From positions 744,001-808,000 of the forward strand of contig BAABWY010000001.1 in NCBI GenBank assembly GCA_040367435.1: a stretch of 64,000 nucleotides of DNA, given 5' to 3'. Below, piece by piece: positions 19,975 through 30,989 of this stretch. Under the pieces are notes generated by a model, which saw nothing but the letters and a program-made list of their open reading frames with translations, was not told the origin of the DNA and did not search any database. The first letter of the stretch is position 1. Every line of letters starts with the position of its first letter. The DNA comes from Hyphomicrobiales bacterium 4NK60-0047b (lineage in GTDB: Bacteria; Pseudomonadota; Alphaproteobacteria; Rhizobiales; HXMU1428-3). The translations under genes were made by a program, and so were the position numbers.

Positions 19975-20607
19975 TCACTCACTGATAATTTCTTTTACAA
20001 TCACTTGGCCCTGGTCATTCATTGCGCGGAATTTAAGGATGCTTTTTTCAGGAAGTTCAGATTTGATTTTCTGAAACATAGATTGTTTCATTTTATCGTC
20101 ACCTATCATATCAACGAGCCAATTGATCTCACCAGACTGCCACTCATCAGGGCGCAGTTTAATCGGTCGATCCAGATTTTCAGATAATCTCTCGTTGACT
20201 TCTTCTGAGACAGATGCCCATAGCGCTAAGCCAACAGGCACTGACGCCCCATTTTCTTTAGAGCGCGCTTCTACCACAAGAAATTGATTGTGCATTAGTG
20301 GAGGAAGTAATAGCCACTCCAGGTCAGCCAGAGAATAATGCTTATAGTGAGCAGATCTCATCAAAAGACTGACCATCTCCCCAAAAGAAGCCGCGGTCAT
20401 TTTTGATTTCATAAATCCTTCTTTTAAAGAAGGATCATCCGAAGATTTGTTTTCGCTAGTTTGATCTGATGTTTCAGGCGTCTCAATGGCTTCAGGTACA
20501 GCTATGTCGATGCTCTCTGTTGCCTCAGATTGTTCTTTATTTTCGTTTACTTGAGATTTAAACAGACTTTTACTTTTAAACAACTCCGCCACCCCCTTCA
20601 GAACCAT
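19975..20607 (-). CDS. HlyC-family toxin-activating lysine acyltransferase
   Basis: 210 residues. Residues about 75-205 match the RTX-toxin acyltransferase family (HlyC, CyaC), cytoplasmic enzymes that move fatty acyl groups from acyl carrier protein to lysines of an RTX protoxin. Visible blocks: LADLEWLLLPPLMHNQF, PVGLALWASVSEEVNERL, LRPDEWQSGEINWLVDMIG. The Asp in WLVDMIG corresponds to the conserved acidic residue of HlyC. The catalytic His of HlyC lies in SPLHRNW; here the segment is SAHYKHYSL, with His on either side of the expected place rather than at it. The first 65 residues are a Ser/Glu/Thr-rich extension not found in HlyC. First gene of the group acyltransferase / membrane protein / RTX protein. 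Confidence 0.8.
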   Translation of the reverse strand: MVLKGVAELFKSKSLFKSQVNENKEQSEATESIDIAVPEAIETPETSDQTSENKSSDDPSLKEGFMKSKMTAASFGEMVSLLMRSAHYKHYSLADLEWLLLPPLMHNQFLVVEARSKENGASVPVGLALWASVSEEVNERLSENLDRPIKLRPDEWQSGEINWLVDMIGDDKMKQSMFQKIKSELPEKSILKFRAMNDQGQVIVKEIISE

Positions 20608-20882
20608 TTAAATTGCTTCGATAAACAGTATAAACTGTGAAATTATTATTTTTATAAAGTATATTTTTGGAGTAATTGCATGGTAATTTTTTTATGTCAA
20701 TAAATTAAGATTATAAATTCATGAGTATATTGATAATTGTGGAAAGTGGTGGTGAATAAACACCTAAATAGAAGTGAAAGTATTTATGTTGATAATAGAG
20801 GGAAGTAAGTTCTAGAGTTATCAATATTATACATCTGCATAGTGAATTGTCTGGCTTGGGTCATAAGCAGACTATCCAAACC

Positions 20883-21002
20883 AATAAGGAGCTCAGCTCA
20901 CTTCGGGCTAAGGGACATGGCGAAGCGCCAGCGCAGCCCGGCGTGAGCGCCGCACCTCGTAGGGCCCGCTGCTTCGCAGCGGAATAGACCGTGAGAGAGA
21001 AA
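20883..21002 (+). repeat. Family A structured repeat, copy 2
   Basis: AATAAGGAG start, GTGAGAGAGAAA end. Hairpins: CTCAGCTC/GGGCTAAG, GGCG/CGCC, CGGCG-TGAG-CGCCG, CCGCTGC/GCAGCGG. The small CCTCGTAGG hairpin replaces CCTCGGAGG. No inserted B element, so it shows the basic size of about 120 bp. Confidence 0.85.
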
Positions 21003-21246
21003 GAGGCAAAAACATCACGCTCTTCTCCTTATTCCTCAAATTAACCCTATCCCCTGCTAGATTAATTGCACTGCTTGCGCCAAAAAGTTATAAACAAGGC
21101 TTAATTCACACCTATTTTGCTGCATATCTGTTGTATGTTTTTTGCTATATTTTCAACAAATTCAGCAATATAGTTATATTGAAAGATGAAGTCCTGAAGC
21201 GTTATAAAGAGCGTTCCGCCTTAAAGTGGATGCCAGTTTTAGGAAT

Positions 21247-21318
21247 AGCGCGGTTGCTAATGGGCCTGTTTCTGGTGGGAAACCTGAAGGCCCGTTAAAA
21301 AAAGCAACTGAAGCGCAG
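21247..21318 (+). repeat. Family B repeat containing a second B hairpin
   Basis: Outer copy AGCGCGGTTGC...GCAACTGAAGCGC has its loop opened by a complete second hairpin at 21262-21293 (GGCC-GTTTC-TGGTGG-GAAAC-CTGAA-GGCC). The two copies differ in both stems but keep pairing and the TGAA bulge. It lies at the 5' side of the DUF3754 gene and extends its open frame without being coding. Confidence 0.8.
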
Positions 21319-21339
21319 CTAAATAAGCGGAGTAGAGTA

Positions 21340-22800
21340 ATGAGTAATGGGGACATAGCTTTAGGAACCGAGCACCCGTCAGCGCATCAAGAGCATAAAG
21401 TAAAAGGGTTTAAGCGCTTTTATAACCTTTTTCGCCCCTCCAGTGCAGATGCCCGCAATAAAGAACGCACAGAGCGCAAAGCCCCTAAAAAAATCGTCAA
21501 AGAAGGCCTCACTGCCATTGACGGCCCTGAAAAAGAGCGGTTTATCCCCGTTTCTCGCCAAGCCATTTTAGACTACCTAAAAAGACCAGAAGTCTGGGCT
21601 GAAGGCGAGTATGAGAACGCCGAAACTTTCATGGATCATCTGGACGCTTGGCGCCACCAATCTTATCGCTCACGTCTCTCCGCTCTAAAAAGTTCATACC
21701 TGACTTTCAGCCCAGATAGAGACACAGTTAAAGCTCTTGAGTTCACACCAATCCAACTCCTCAAAATGCGCCATAACTTAATGGAGCATTTGGGCGATCT
21801 GCTCGAATCTGCCAATTATGAAAAAGTAACTCAAAAAGACCTGGACCTTCTCCTCACATCAGACAGCCCTTATGGCTTGCGTCTCCATGTAGATCTAGAT
21901 GCTTTTGATGATGTGGTAATTTACTTCAGAGGCGCCGGCACAAAAATTGTCGAATATCGTGATTGGAAATGGGCTTACCTAAAAAAGAAAGGCGTAGAGA
22001 CGCCAATTTTCCAACGCCTTTTCATTGCTTTAAAATTAAAGCCTGAAGAAGAGATGATCAGCCACCTCATGCTGAGGGAAGAACTCACTCATAAAAAAGC
22101 AGCAAAACTAGTTAAGAAAAATCGTAAAATGATGCCTGATGGCGTTACCAGTGATAATATCTATTTAAAGCTATTTAAAAACATCCCTCAAGATGACCTC
22201 GAGATGATGTTCCCAAATACAAAAGTCGAATTCAAACTACTCGACAAATTAAAAATTGGCCTAACAGCTGGCGGCGGTACAATCGCGGGCCTCGCCACAG
22301 CCATTCCAAAACTAATCCTCGGTCTGACAGCTGCCGCTTTAAACCCTATATTCCTGCTAACCTCACTTGCCGGCATCATTGGCCTACTTGTACGTCAAGT
22401 CACAAAAGTGTTCCATCAACGCAATGAATATATGATGACGCTCGCGCAAAATTTATACTTCCATAATCTCGCCAACAACCGCGGCGTACTCACTCTGCTG
22501 GTTGATCGTGCTGAAGAAGAAGACATAAAAGAAGAGTTGCTGCTTTATAATTATCTTGTCCGTAACAAAGACAAAGGCACAAACCTAAGTACAGCCAAAG
22601 CCGACATTGAAATGTTCCTACAAATGGAATTTGGTGTTGATATCAGCTTTGACCTTGAAGATGGTTTCTCTCGTTTAGTTCGTGATGGGTTGGTTGAAAA
22701 GAAAGCCGATGGCAGCTATAAGGTGTTACCACCACAGCGTGCTGTAACTCAACTAAAGAGATTATGGCGCGGCGTTCTAAATAATGAAACACAAAGCTAG
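21340..22800 (+). CDS. DUF3754 (TMEM143-like) membrane protein
   Basis: About 486 residues from ATG 21340, preceded by GGAG. The open frame extends back to 21226, but that part is repeat DNA, so I choose the later start. The N-terminus is basic and disordered. The middle holds conserved segments such as DLDAFDDVVIYFRGAG and EEEMISHLMLREELTH. Two hydrophobic segments near residues 350-390 (GLATAIPKLILGLTAAAL, IFLLTSLAGIIGLLV) anchor it in the membrane. The C-terminal part is a winged-helix-like tail. This arrangement matches the DUF3754 family, of unknown function and also found in mitochondria as TMEM143. It is 82 bp upstream of prmA on the same strand, perhaps co-transcribed. Confidence 0.75.
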   Translation: MSNGDIALGTEHPSAHQEHKVKGFKRFYNLFRPSSADARNKERTERKAPKKIVKEGLTAIDGPEKERFIPVSRQAILDYLKRPEVWAEGEYENAETFMDHLDAWRHQSYRSRLSALKSSYLTFSPDRDTVKALEFTPIQLLKMRHNLMEHLGDLLESANYEKVTQKDLDLLLTSDSPYGLRLHVDLDAFDDVVIYFRGAGTKIVEYRDWKWAYLKKKGVETPIFQRLFIALKLKPEEEMISHLMLREELTHKKAAKLVKKNRKMMPDGVTSDNIYLKLFKNIPQDDLEMMFPNTKVEFKLLDKLKIGLTAGGGTIAGLATAIPKLILGLTAAALNPIFLLTSLAGIIGLLVRQVTKVFHQRNEYMMTLAQNLYFHNLANNRGVLTLLVDRAEEEDIKEELLLYNYLVRNKDKGTNLSTAKADIEMFLQMEFGVDISFDLEDGFSRLVRDGLVEKKADGSYKVLPPQRAVTQLKRLWRGVLNNETQS

Positions 22801-22882
22801 TCTCGTAAAATTCATCGATGTGTAATTCTTCTAATAAAGAGTTCATCCAGAAATTTAGACAGAGATGAATTAAAGAGCACAA

Positions 22883-23788
22883 ATGACAGAGACACAACTT
22901 TATCAACTCACCATCCGCGCTGAAAAAGCAATCAATGCGGAAATTGCAGATCTATTGGAAAACCTATTTCCAGAGCCACTATCAGTCAGTCATTTTGAGG
23001 AAAATGAGAAAGAGAATAAGTGGACTACCACCGCTCATTACGAAGAAAAACCTGATCAAGAAAATATAACAGAGCAAATCTCAAACATCCTCAAGATCTC
23101 GTCTGATAGTTATAAAGTTGAAATCTCAAAGGTCGAAAATATTGATTGGGTCTCCCATGTTCAAAAAGGTCTCAAGCCAGTAAGAGCTGGGCAGTTTTTC
23201 ATTCATGGCAGTCACGACAGTGACAAAGCAGAAAATGAACCCTACTCTATACTCATCGACGCGGCCCAAGCCTTTGGCACTGCCCATCACGGGACAACAG
23301 AAGGCTGCCTCAAAGTTATTAGTGAATTAAGCAAAACACATAAGCCTAAAAACATTCTCGATCTTGGTGCAGGCTCAGGCATATTAGCCATCGCTTCATC
23401 AATGGTATTTAAGGACGCAAAAATTATCGCAAGTGACATCGACCCTATCTCAGTAAAGGTCGCCAAAACAAACGATGACCTAAACCGACCAGCAAATTCG
23501 AATAACGCAAAAATCACTCACATCTGCGGCGATGCCCTTAATGATGAAACAATTCAGGAAACAGCTCCTTTCGAACTTCTCATTGCAAACATTTTAGCTA
23601 AACCACTCATTGCAATGGCTCCAGATATCACCAAAGCAATTGCCCCAGATGGAACACTTCTCTTATCTGGGATCTTAGACGTGCAATCAGATGATGTAAT
23701 TGAGGCCTATATTGCTGAAGGGCTCACACATTTAAAAACAGATTTAATCGGGGAATGGACAACAAGCCTGTTCCACAAAAAAGGATAA
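22883..23788 (+). CDS. prmA: Ribosomal protein L11 methyltransferase
   Basis: 301 residues. Cytoplasmic SAM-dependent enzyme that trimethylates ribosomal protein L11. The N-terminal substrate-binding domain (residues 1-60) is followed by the linker with VSHVQKGLKPVRAGQFFIHG and the Rossmann methyltransferase domain: substrate-loop AFGTAHHGTTEGCL, motif I ILDLGAGSGILAIA, motif II IIASDIDPISV, and the NPPF-like catalytic motif as LLIANILAKPL. All are hallmarks of PrmA and length is normal. Acidic and Lys-rich composition follows the AT bias. The downstream space holds A copy 3. Confidence 0.93.
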   Translation: MTETQLYQLTIRAEKAINAEIADLLENLFPEPLSVSHFEENEKENKWTTTAHYEEKPDQENITEQISNILKISSDSYKVEISKVENIDWVSHVQKGLKPVRAGQFFIHGSHDSDKAENEPYSILIDAAQAFGTAHHGTTEGCLKVISELSKTHKPKNILDLGAGSGILAIASSMVFKDAKIIASDIDPISVKVAKTNDDLNRPANSNNAKITHICGDALNDETIQETAPFELLIANILAKPLIAMAPDITKAIAPDGTLLLSGILDVQSDDVIEAYIAEGLTHLKTDLIGEWTTSLFHKKG

Positions 23789-23849
23789 TGTGTTTTATCT
23801 TTTTTATTGTTGTTAATAAAAAATACTACAACTAAAAAAATTGCTATAC

Positions 23850-23969
23850 GAAGAAGGAGCTCAGCCCCTTTCGGGCTGAGGGACATGGCGAAACGCCAGT
23901 GTAGCCCGGTGTTTCGCGCCGCCCCTCGGAGGGCCTGCTGCTTCGCAGCAGAATAGCCCGTGAGAGAGA
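23850..23969 (+). repeat. Family A structured repeat, copy 3
   Basis: GAAGAAGGAG start; hairpins CTCAGCCC/GGGCTGAG, GGCG/CGCC, CGGTG/CGCCG (with G-U pairing) and CTGCTGC/GCAGCAG; end GAATAGCCCGTGAGAGAGA. Its 3' end is only 12 bases before the start codon of the aminopeptidase P gene, so it would be part of that mRNA leader if transcribed from upstream. Confidence 0.85.
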
Positions 23970-23981
23970 TAGAGAGAGAAA

Positions 23982-25817
23982 ATGTTCCAATCATATGAAA
24001 ACCGCGGCGGACCAGAACATTGCGCAGAGCGCATCAAAGCTTTAAGAGATGTTTTAAAAAAACAAAAAATTGACGGCTTCATCCTTCCTCGTAGTGACAA
24101 ACACTTGAACGAATATGTCGCGCCGCATGATGAGCGCCTTTTGTGGCTCACAGGATTTTCAGGCTCTGCCGGCCAAGCCATTATCTTAAACAACAAAGCC
24201 GCGATCTTCATTGATGGAAGATACACACTTCAAGTCCAAAATGAAGTCGACCTAAAGCTAATCACGCCAGTTCCAATCACCGACCAACTCCCTTCTCAAT
24301 GGCTCAGCGAAAAACTCAAACGCGGACAAACAATCGGAATTGACCCAACACTTCATAGCGTCCAATCTTATGAAAAATTCCTTGAGGTTGTGGAGAAAGC
24401 TGGCGGCAAACTAATCTCGGTAAATAAAAACCCCGTTGATGAGATCTGGCAAGATCAACCAAGCATCCCTGAAAACCCAGTTATCTCCCATCCAAAAAAA
24501 TATGCCGGCCAGGACCCGTCCGAGAAAATTGAACTCATACAAGAAAAGCTAAAAGAAAAACAGTGCGAAGCTTTTGTCATCACTGCGCCTGAATCAATTT
24601 GCTGGTTATTCAATATTCGCGGTAATGACATCAGCCACACGCCCATTATGTTAGCAAATGCGATCATCCACTCTAAAGCCAAACCTGAAATCTTCTTAAA
24701 ATCCGATCGCCTTAACACAAGGTCTTTAGAGACAATTCGCGCAACTGCAAAACTACTTCCTCCCGAACAATTCGAAGATCGGTTAAATGCCCTAGGATCT
24801 AAATTTAAAAAAGTACTGATAGACCCAATAAGAACGAACAGTGCCATTTATCAAACTCTTCGTTCAGCAAGAGCTGAAATCATCCGAGGCGAAGATCCTT
24901 GCTCCCTGCCAAAAGCTAAGAAAAACAAAGCCGAAATTGCAGGCAGTCGCCAGGCACACATTCGCGATGGGCTCGCCATCACAAAGTTCCTTCACTGGTT
25001 ATCAGAAAATTCTACAAATAATAGCTTAGACGAAATCAGTAGCGCTAAAGCCTTGGAAAATTTCCGCATCGATACAGGTGCATTAAAAGATATCAGCTTC
25101 GAGACCATTTCAGGCGCAGGCCCAAATGGGGCGATCGTTCATTACAGAGTAAGCGAACAATCAAACCGCCGTTTAAACATGGGTGATCTCTACCTTGTTG
25201 ATTCAGGCGCCCAATATCAAGACGGCACAACAGACATCACGCGCACCATCGCTATAGATGCACCAACAACGAAACCAACTGGCCCAATGCGTCGTCACTA
25301 CACCCTAGTGCTCAAGGCTCACATCAATTTAACAATGGCCACCTTTCCAAAAGGTACCAGAGGCGCCGATCTTGATCCACTAGCAAGAGCACCTTTGTGG
25401 GAAGCTGGCTTAGATTTCGCTCACGGCACCGGTCACGGCGTTGGGAGTTTCTTATCAGTTCATGAAGGGCCCCAAGGCATCTCAAGAAGAGCCACAGTCC
25501 CACTAGAGCCAGGAATGATCCTTTCTAACGAACCTGGCTATTATCGCGAAGGCGCCTACGGCATCAGGTTAGAAAATCTGATTTTAGTGACAGAGCCCAA
25601 AGACATCACAGGCGGCGAACAACCAATGATGCAGTTTGAAACATTGACCCTTGCTCCCTTTGATCGTCATTTAATAGACAGTAAATTACTTAACAAGCGT
25701 GAGCTTAAATGGCTGAACAATTACCACCGCACAGTTTACAAAACTCTCTCACCGGAACTAAAAGGTCCTGTAAAGGCATGGCTTAAATCAGCCACAAGCA
25801 CAATAAAGCCGGAATAA
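23982..25817 (+). CDS. pepP: Xaa-Pro aminopeptidase (aminopeptidase P)
   Basis: 611 residues, the long three-domain form of aminopeptidase P. Two creatinase-like N-terminal domains (residues 1-300; YVAPHDERLLWLTGFSGSAG) are followed by the pita-bread M24 metallopeptidase domain. Metal-ligand segments are visible: LVDSGAQYQDGTTDITRT (two Asp), HGTGHGVGSFLSVHEGP (His), LSNEPGYYREGAYGIRLEN (Glu) and MMQFETLTLAPF (Glu). It cleaves the N-terminal residue before proline, in the cytoplasm. The only ribosome-site-like sequence is the GAGAGA run left by the upstream A repeat. The next gene starts 47 bp downstream. Confidence 0.92.
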   Translation: MFQSYENRGGPEHCAERIKALRDVLKKQKIDGFILPRSDKHLNEYVAPHDERLLWLTGFSGSAGQAIILNNKAAIFIDGRYTLQVQNEVDLKLITPVPITDQLPSQWLSEKLKRGQTIGIDPTLHSVQSYEKFLEVVEKAGGKLISVNKNPVDEIWQDQPSIPENPVISHPKKYAGQDPSEKIELIQEKLKEKQCEAFVITAPESICWLFNIRGNDISHTPIMLANAIIHSKAKPEIFLKSDRLNTRSLETIRATAKLLPPEQFEDRLNALGSKFKKVLIDPIRTNSAIYQTLRSARAEIIRGEDPCSLPKAKKNKAEIAGSRQAHIRDGLAITKFLHWLSENSTNNSLDEISSAKALENFRIDTGALKDISFETISGAGPNGAIVHYRVSEQSNRRLNMGDLYLVDSGAQYQDGTTDITRTIAIDAPTTKPTGPMRRHYTLVLKAHINLTMATFPKGTRGADLDPLARAPLWEAGLDFAHGTGHGVGSFLSVHEGPQGISRRATVPLEPGMILSNEPGYYREGAYGIRLENLILVTEPKDITGGEQPMMQFETLTLAPFDRHLIDSKLLNKRELKWLNNYHRTVYKTLSPELKGPVKAWLKSATSTIKPE

Positions 25818-25864
25818 TACGATAGACAAAGTTTTAGCCCCTTCTTCAAAAGAGGAATGCTCCA

Positions 25865-26974
25865 ATGTCTGAAAACCAAATAGAAAATCTCATCATCGGC
25901 GCTGGTCCCGTCGGCCTTGCAGCTGCGCTGGAGCTAAACCGTCGCGGCATACCCTTTAAAATTATTGATAATGATGGCGAGCCAACCCCAGAAAGCCGAG
26001 CTCTTGCCATTAACGCACGCACTCTTCAAATTTTCGAAAGCTCCGGTGTGTCAGAAAGATTAATAAAAGCAGGCAATAAAATTTCAGGGATTATCGTCAG
26101 AGATCAGAAAACCACTTTGTTAAAAGTCGACATAAGTAAAAGCCGGAACAAATATAATTATCTTCTCGCTCTCCCTCAATCTCAAACAGAAAACATTTTA
26201 ATTGAAGCCTTAAAAGAACAAAATCAAAATATAGAATGGTATACATCACTCAAATCCATTACTAACTTGAATAATCTTTTTGAATGCAGCCTCACCACCA
26301 ACAGTGAACATAAAACCATCTGGACCAAAAACTTAATCGGAGCAGATGGTGCCCATTCAACAGTGCGCAAATCTTTAGGCTTCTCATTCGATGGTGAAAG
26401 CGTTTCAGATATTTGGAGCTTAGCTGATGTGGAAATCAGTGAATGGCCCTACCCCTTTAACAATGCTGTCGTAACCTTAACAAAGGACGGCCCAATCGCT
26501 TTTTTCCCATTCGGCGAAGGAAAAGGACGTTTAGTCTCATCAAAACCAAACCTACTCAATAATTTACCGAAAGGTATGAAAGTTACAAAAGTCCCTTGGC
26601 AATCTGAATTCAAAATCAGTTACCGTCAGGTCGCTACCTATCAAAAAGGAAATGCTTATCTTGCCGGTGACGCCGCTCATATCCACTCTCCTGCAGGTGG
26701 ACGGGGAATGAATATGGGAATAGAAGATGCAGCAACCCTAGCCTATTTAATTGAGAACAACCAAACGGAGAGATATACAGATTTACGCCACCCAGTTGGA
26801 AAAAAAATCTTAAACTTCACAAAACAACAAACAGAACAAATCACATCACCAGGAAGAGGCCTCACAATCGCAATCAAATATTTAGCGCCGGTTGCTTTCT
26901 CAATACCATTCTTTAGAAACAGAGCCCTAAAAACTCTAACAGGCCTGGATACACCAAAACCCGAATGGCTCTAG
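25865..26974 (+). CDS. FAD-dependent monooxygenase (UbiH/PHBH-like)
   Basis: 369 residues. Class A flavoprotein hydroxylase fold: N-terminal dinucleotide-binding motif IIGAGPVGLAAALELNRRG, middle segment LIGADGAHSTVRKSLG (the DG motif) and the second FAD motif YLAGDAAHIHSPAGGRGMN with GIEDAATLAYL. Such enzymes hydroxylate aromatic or quinone substrates using NAD(P)H and oxygen. The substrate cannot be told; ubiquinone hydroxylases are possible, but the GGRGMNMGIEDA form also fits the pentachlorophenol/PHBH group. Starts behind AGAGGAAT, 47 bp after pepP. A perfect 26-bp palindrome follows as terminator. Confidence 0.85.
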   Translation: MSENQIENLIIGAGPVGLAAALELNRRGIPFKIIDNDGEPTPESRALAINARTLQIFESSGVSERLIKAGNKISGIIVRDQKTTLLKVDISKSRNKYNYLLALPQSQTENILIEALKEQNQNIEWYTSLKSITNLNNLFECSLTTNSEHKTIWTKNLIGADGAHSTVRKSLGFSFDGESVSDIWSLADVEISEWPYPFNNAVVTLTKDGPIAFFPFGEGKGRLVSSKPNLLNNLPKGMKVTKVPWQSEFKISYRQVATYQKGNAYLAGDAAHIHSPAGGRGMNMGIEDAATLAYLIENNQTERYTDLRHPVGKKILNFTKQQTEQITSPGRGLTIAIKYLAPVAFSIPFFRNRALKTLTGLDTPKPEWL

Positions 26975-26982
26975 AGTGTGTC

Positions 26983-27013
26983 ACATTGTATTGAATTCAA
27001 TACAATGTTTTTC
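26983..27013 (+). terminator. Terminator with perfect 26-bp palindrome
   Basis: ACATTGTATTGAA joined directly to its reverse complement at 26983-27008, followed by TTTTT. It lies 9 bp after the monooxygenase stop codon and should end that transcript. Confidence 0.7.
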
Positions 27014-27025
27014 AAGTATCTTAAC

Positions 27026-27140
27026 GAAGAAGGGAGTGCTCTTTTCCAGAGCACGGACATGGCAGCGCATGCTGCCCGGTGCCTAGCACCGTCCCGTCGG
27101 AGGCCCAAACGCCATAAGCGTTTGGAATAGCCGTGAGACA
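27026..27140 (+). repeat. Family A structured repeat, copy 4
   Basis: GAAGAAGGGAG start. Hairpins GTGCTC/GAGCAC, GGCAGC/GCTGCC, CGGTGC/GCACCG (compensatory C-G to T-A change against other copies) and CCAAACGC/GCGTTTGG. Ends AATAGCCGTGAGA. Lies between two convergent genes. Confidence 0.85.
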
Positions 27141-27146
27141 AAATAA

Positions 27147-27181
27147 AGCATGTCATTAATTTTAAAACAAAGTGACATGCT
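27147..27181 (-). terminator. Probable terminator of ligA
   Basis: Nine-base arms AGCATGTCA / TGACATGCT. On the minus strand the second arm is followed by TTATTTT. It sits 15 bp beyond the ligA stop. Confidence 0.55.
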
Positions 27182-27195
27182 CTAGAAAGTTCAAA

Positions 27196-29328
<2,133 letters not shown>

Positions 29329-29440
29329 TTAAACACTCTAAATGGATAACAGTTTTAAAAAAATCAGCAAGAGCTGGAGAACTACAGGGCATAAAACAGA
29401 TTATAATGAACAGAAAATTTACCCCGGAGCATTCCACAAC

Positions 29441-29475
29441 AAAAAGCCTCGCGGAATTTATAATTCCACGAGGCT
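29441..29475 (-). terminator. Terminator of bamD
   Basis: Fourteen-base arms AGCCTCGTGGAATT / AATTCCGCGAGGCT (minus strand) followed by TTTTT. The one imperfect pair is G-U in the minus-strand RNA but A-C in the plus strand, which supports minus-strand use. Confidence 0.85.
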
Positions 29476-29508
29476 CAATTTTTCAATAATCAACAGCCGA
29501 GAACTCAT

Positions 29509-30417
29509 CTAAATAGGATTGAGTTTCTTCGCTGCATTTAAAGTGTTTTTCCATGTTTTAGAGAGCCAAGATCCTGAATTGTTTCTTGGCGCCAAACCAC
29601 CAGACTTCAACAAAGCGTATGTATCTTTATACCACGGTGAATTCGGGAAGTTATGCCCAAGAATGGCACCAGCCGTTTGAGCTTCAGAAGCAATACCAAG
29701 CGCCATATACGCTTCAGCAATCCGAGCTAAAGCCTCTTCCACATGCTGTGTAGTTTGATAATTTTTAATCACAGATTTAAAACGATTAATCGCAGCTAGA
29801 TAATTTTTACGGTTCAAATAATAACGACCAACATTCATATCAGCTGCTGCCAAAACATCGCGCGCAACACGAATTCGGTTTTTTGCATCTTTTGAATAAC
29901 GGCTATTAGGATAGCGGCGTACTAAAGTCTCAAGAGATTTAAGAGCTTCTTTCGTCCGTTTCTGATCACGCTTCGGGTCAGCAATTTGATCAAAATAAGA
30001 CATAGAAATCACATGCTGGGCCAACGCAGATTCTTTCGTGCCCGGATGCAAAGCTACATAGCGCCTACCACCAGAGATCGCTTCAGGGTATTTACCACCT
30101 TTATAGTTTGAATAAGCGGCCATAACAATTGAACGACGTGCCAAAGGTGAATAAGGATGAAGACGGTCAACATCTTCAAATTTCTTAGCAGCGTTTTCAT
30201 ACTTACCAGATGTTAAAAGCTGATCAGCCTCACCGTAAAGTTTAGCAGCAGGCTCAACTTTTTCAGCATCCAGATATACTTTATCCTTCCCACCAAACCA
30301 GCCCCCTAAAGAACTAACTGAAGAGCCAACATCTGCTAATGGAGATGATGAACATCCTCCCAAAGCAGCAGTAAATAAAATGACTGTAACAAAAGCAAAT
30401 CGCTTAAGCGTCAACAT
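29509..30417 (-). CDS. bamD: Outer membrane assembly lipoprotein BamD
   Basis: 303 residues from ATG 30417 behind AGGGGGA; the frame extends upstream without a ribosome site. The N-terminus is a lipoprotein signal peptide with the lipobox LGGC near residue 23, so the mature protein is anchored to the outer membrane facing the periplasm. The rest is a tetratricopeptide-like solenoid (YGEADQLLTSGKYENAAKKF, SYFDQIADPKRDQKRTKEAL, YYLNRKNYLAAINRFKSVI), as in BamD/ComL of the BAM complex, which inserts beta-barrel proteins. Lies between lpxC and ligA, the usual alphaproteobacterial position. A strong terminator follows. Confidence 0.93.
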   Translation of the reverse strand: MLTLKRFAFVTVILFTAALGGCSSSPLADVGSSVSSLGGWFGGKDKVYLDAEKVEPAAKLYGEADQLLTSGKYENAAKKFEDVDRLHPYSPLARRSIVMAAYSNYKGGKYPEAISGGRRYVALHPGTKESALAQHVISMSYFDQIADPKRDQKRTKEALKSLETLVRRYPNSRYSKDAKNRIRVARDVLAAADMNVGRYYLNRKNYLAAINRFKSVIKNYQTTQHVEEALARIAEAYMALGIASEAQTAGAILGHNFPNSPWYKDTYALLKSGGLAPRNNSGSWLSKTWKNTLNAAKKLNPI

Positions 30418-30560
30418 AAAAATCCCCCTAAAGGAAAAGAGAAAAACCAAATACAAACAGGCAAAGGACCAAAAGACCGATCAAAAACAGACTTATTGCC
30501 AAAAGCCTCATAAAATATTCCCGTCAGCTAAATCCCAAACCAATATTCGGTACAACTAAC

Positions 30561-30627
30561 AGCGCGGATGCTCCCTCGCGGATGCTGTGTGGGCATCTTA
30601 AGCAAAGAAATGGCATCTGAAGCGCAA
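30561..30627 (+). repeat. Compound family B repeat
   Basis: Outer copy GCGCGGATGC...GGCATCTGAAGCGC with a second copy inside its loop (30577-30603: GCGGATGC-TGTGTGG-GCATCT-TAAGC). Inner stem GATGC/GCATC in both. Confidence 0.75.
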
Positions 30628-30638
30628 CTATAAATCCA

Positions 30639-30703
30639 CGGCAGCTTTGTACCGGTTGCTAGTGGGCAACTGAAGGCACGCTAAAAAGTACAACGAAAGC
30701 GCA
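30639..30703 (+). repeat. Compound family B repeat, partly decayed
   Basis: Inner hairpin CCGGTTGC-TAGTGG-GCAAC-TGAAGG at about 30651-30676, inside a worn outer copy ending CTAAAAAGTACAACGAAAGCGCAA. Confidence 0.6.
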
Positions 30704-30989
30704 ATCAAGAATTTCCAATAACATCTCCCCAAAAGAAGCTATGAATGTGGAGATTCTATGCTCAATTATACGTCTTTTTAATACAAATGCACAGATCTAG
30801 AAAAAAATATAAAAAATTACTTAACTTCAGTGTCTTATTTACCAAAATTTACAGTATTTTTCTTGATTAAAAATAGTCATTTGGGTCAGCTTGTACCATT
30901 ATTTTCGTTGCCAGTACGTATGCCTTGCGGACATCTCAAAAACAAAGATAAGAACTGAAGAAACACCAAAAAGCAGGTATTTATAATAC

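Larger units (their letters stand above)
20608..21339. other. Long AT-rich divergent region with repeats
   Basis: Separates the minus-strand RTX group from the plus-strand DUF3754 gene. 20608-20882 is very AT-rich and may hold the promoter of the acyltransferase gene, but I see no safe -35/-10 pair. It also holds A copy 2 (20883-21002) and a nested B repeat (21247-21318). Confidence 0.5.

Noticed and set aside
21226-21339. N-terminal 38 codons of the DUF3754 frame
   Set aside because: They translate a nested B repeat; a good ribosome site precedes ATG 21340.
23861-24226. 121-codon minus-strand frame over A copy 3 and pepP
   Set aside because: Antisense to a well-supported gene, and partly repeat DNA.
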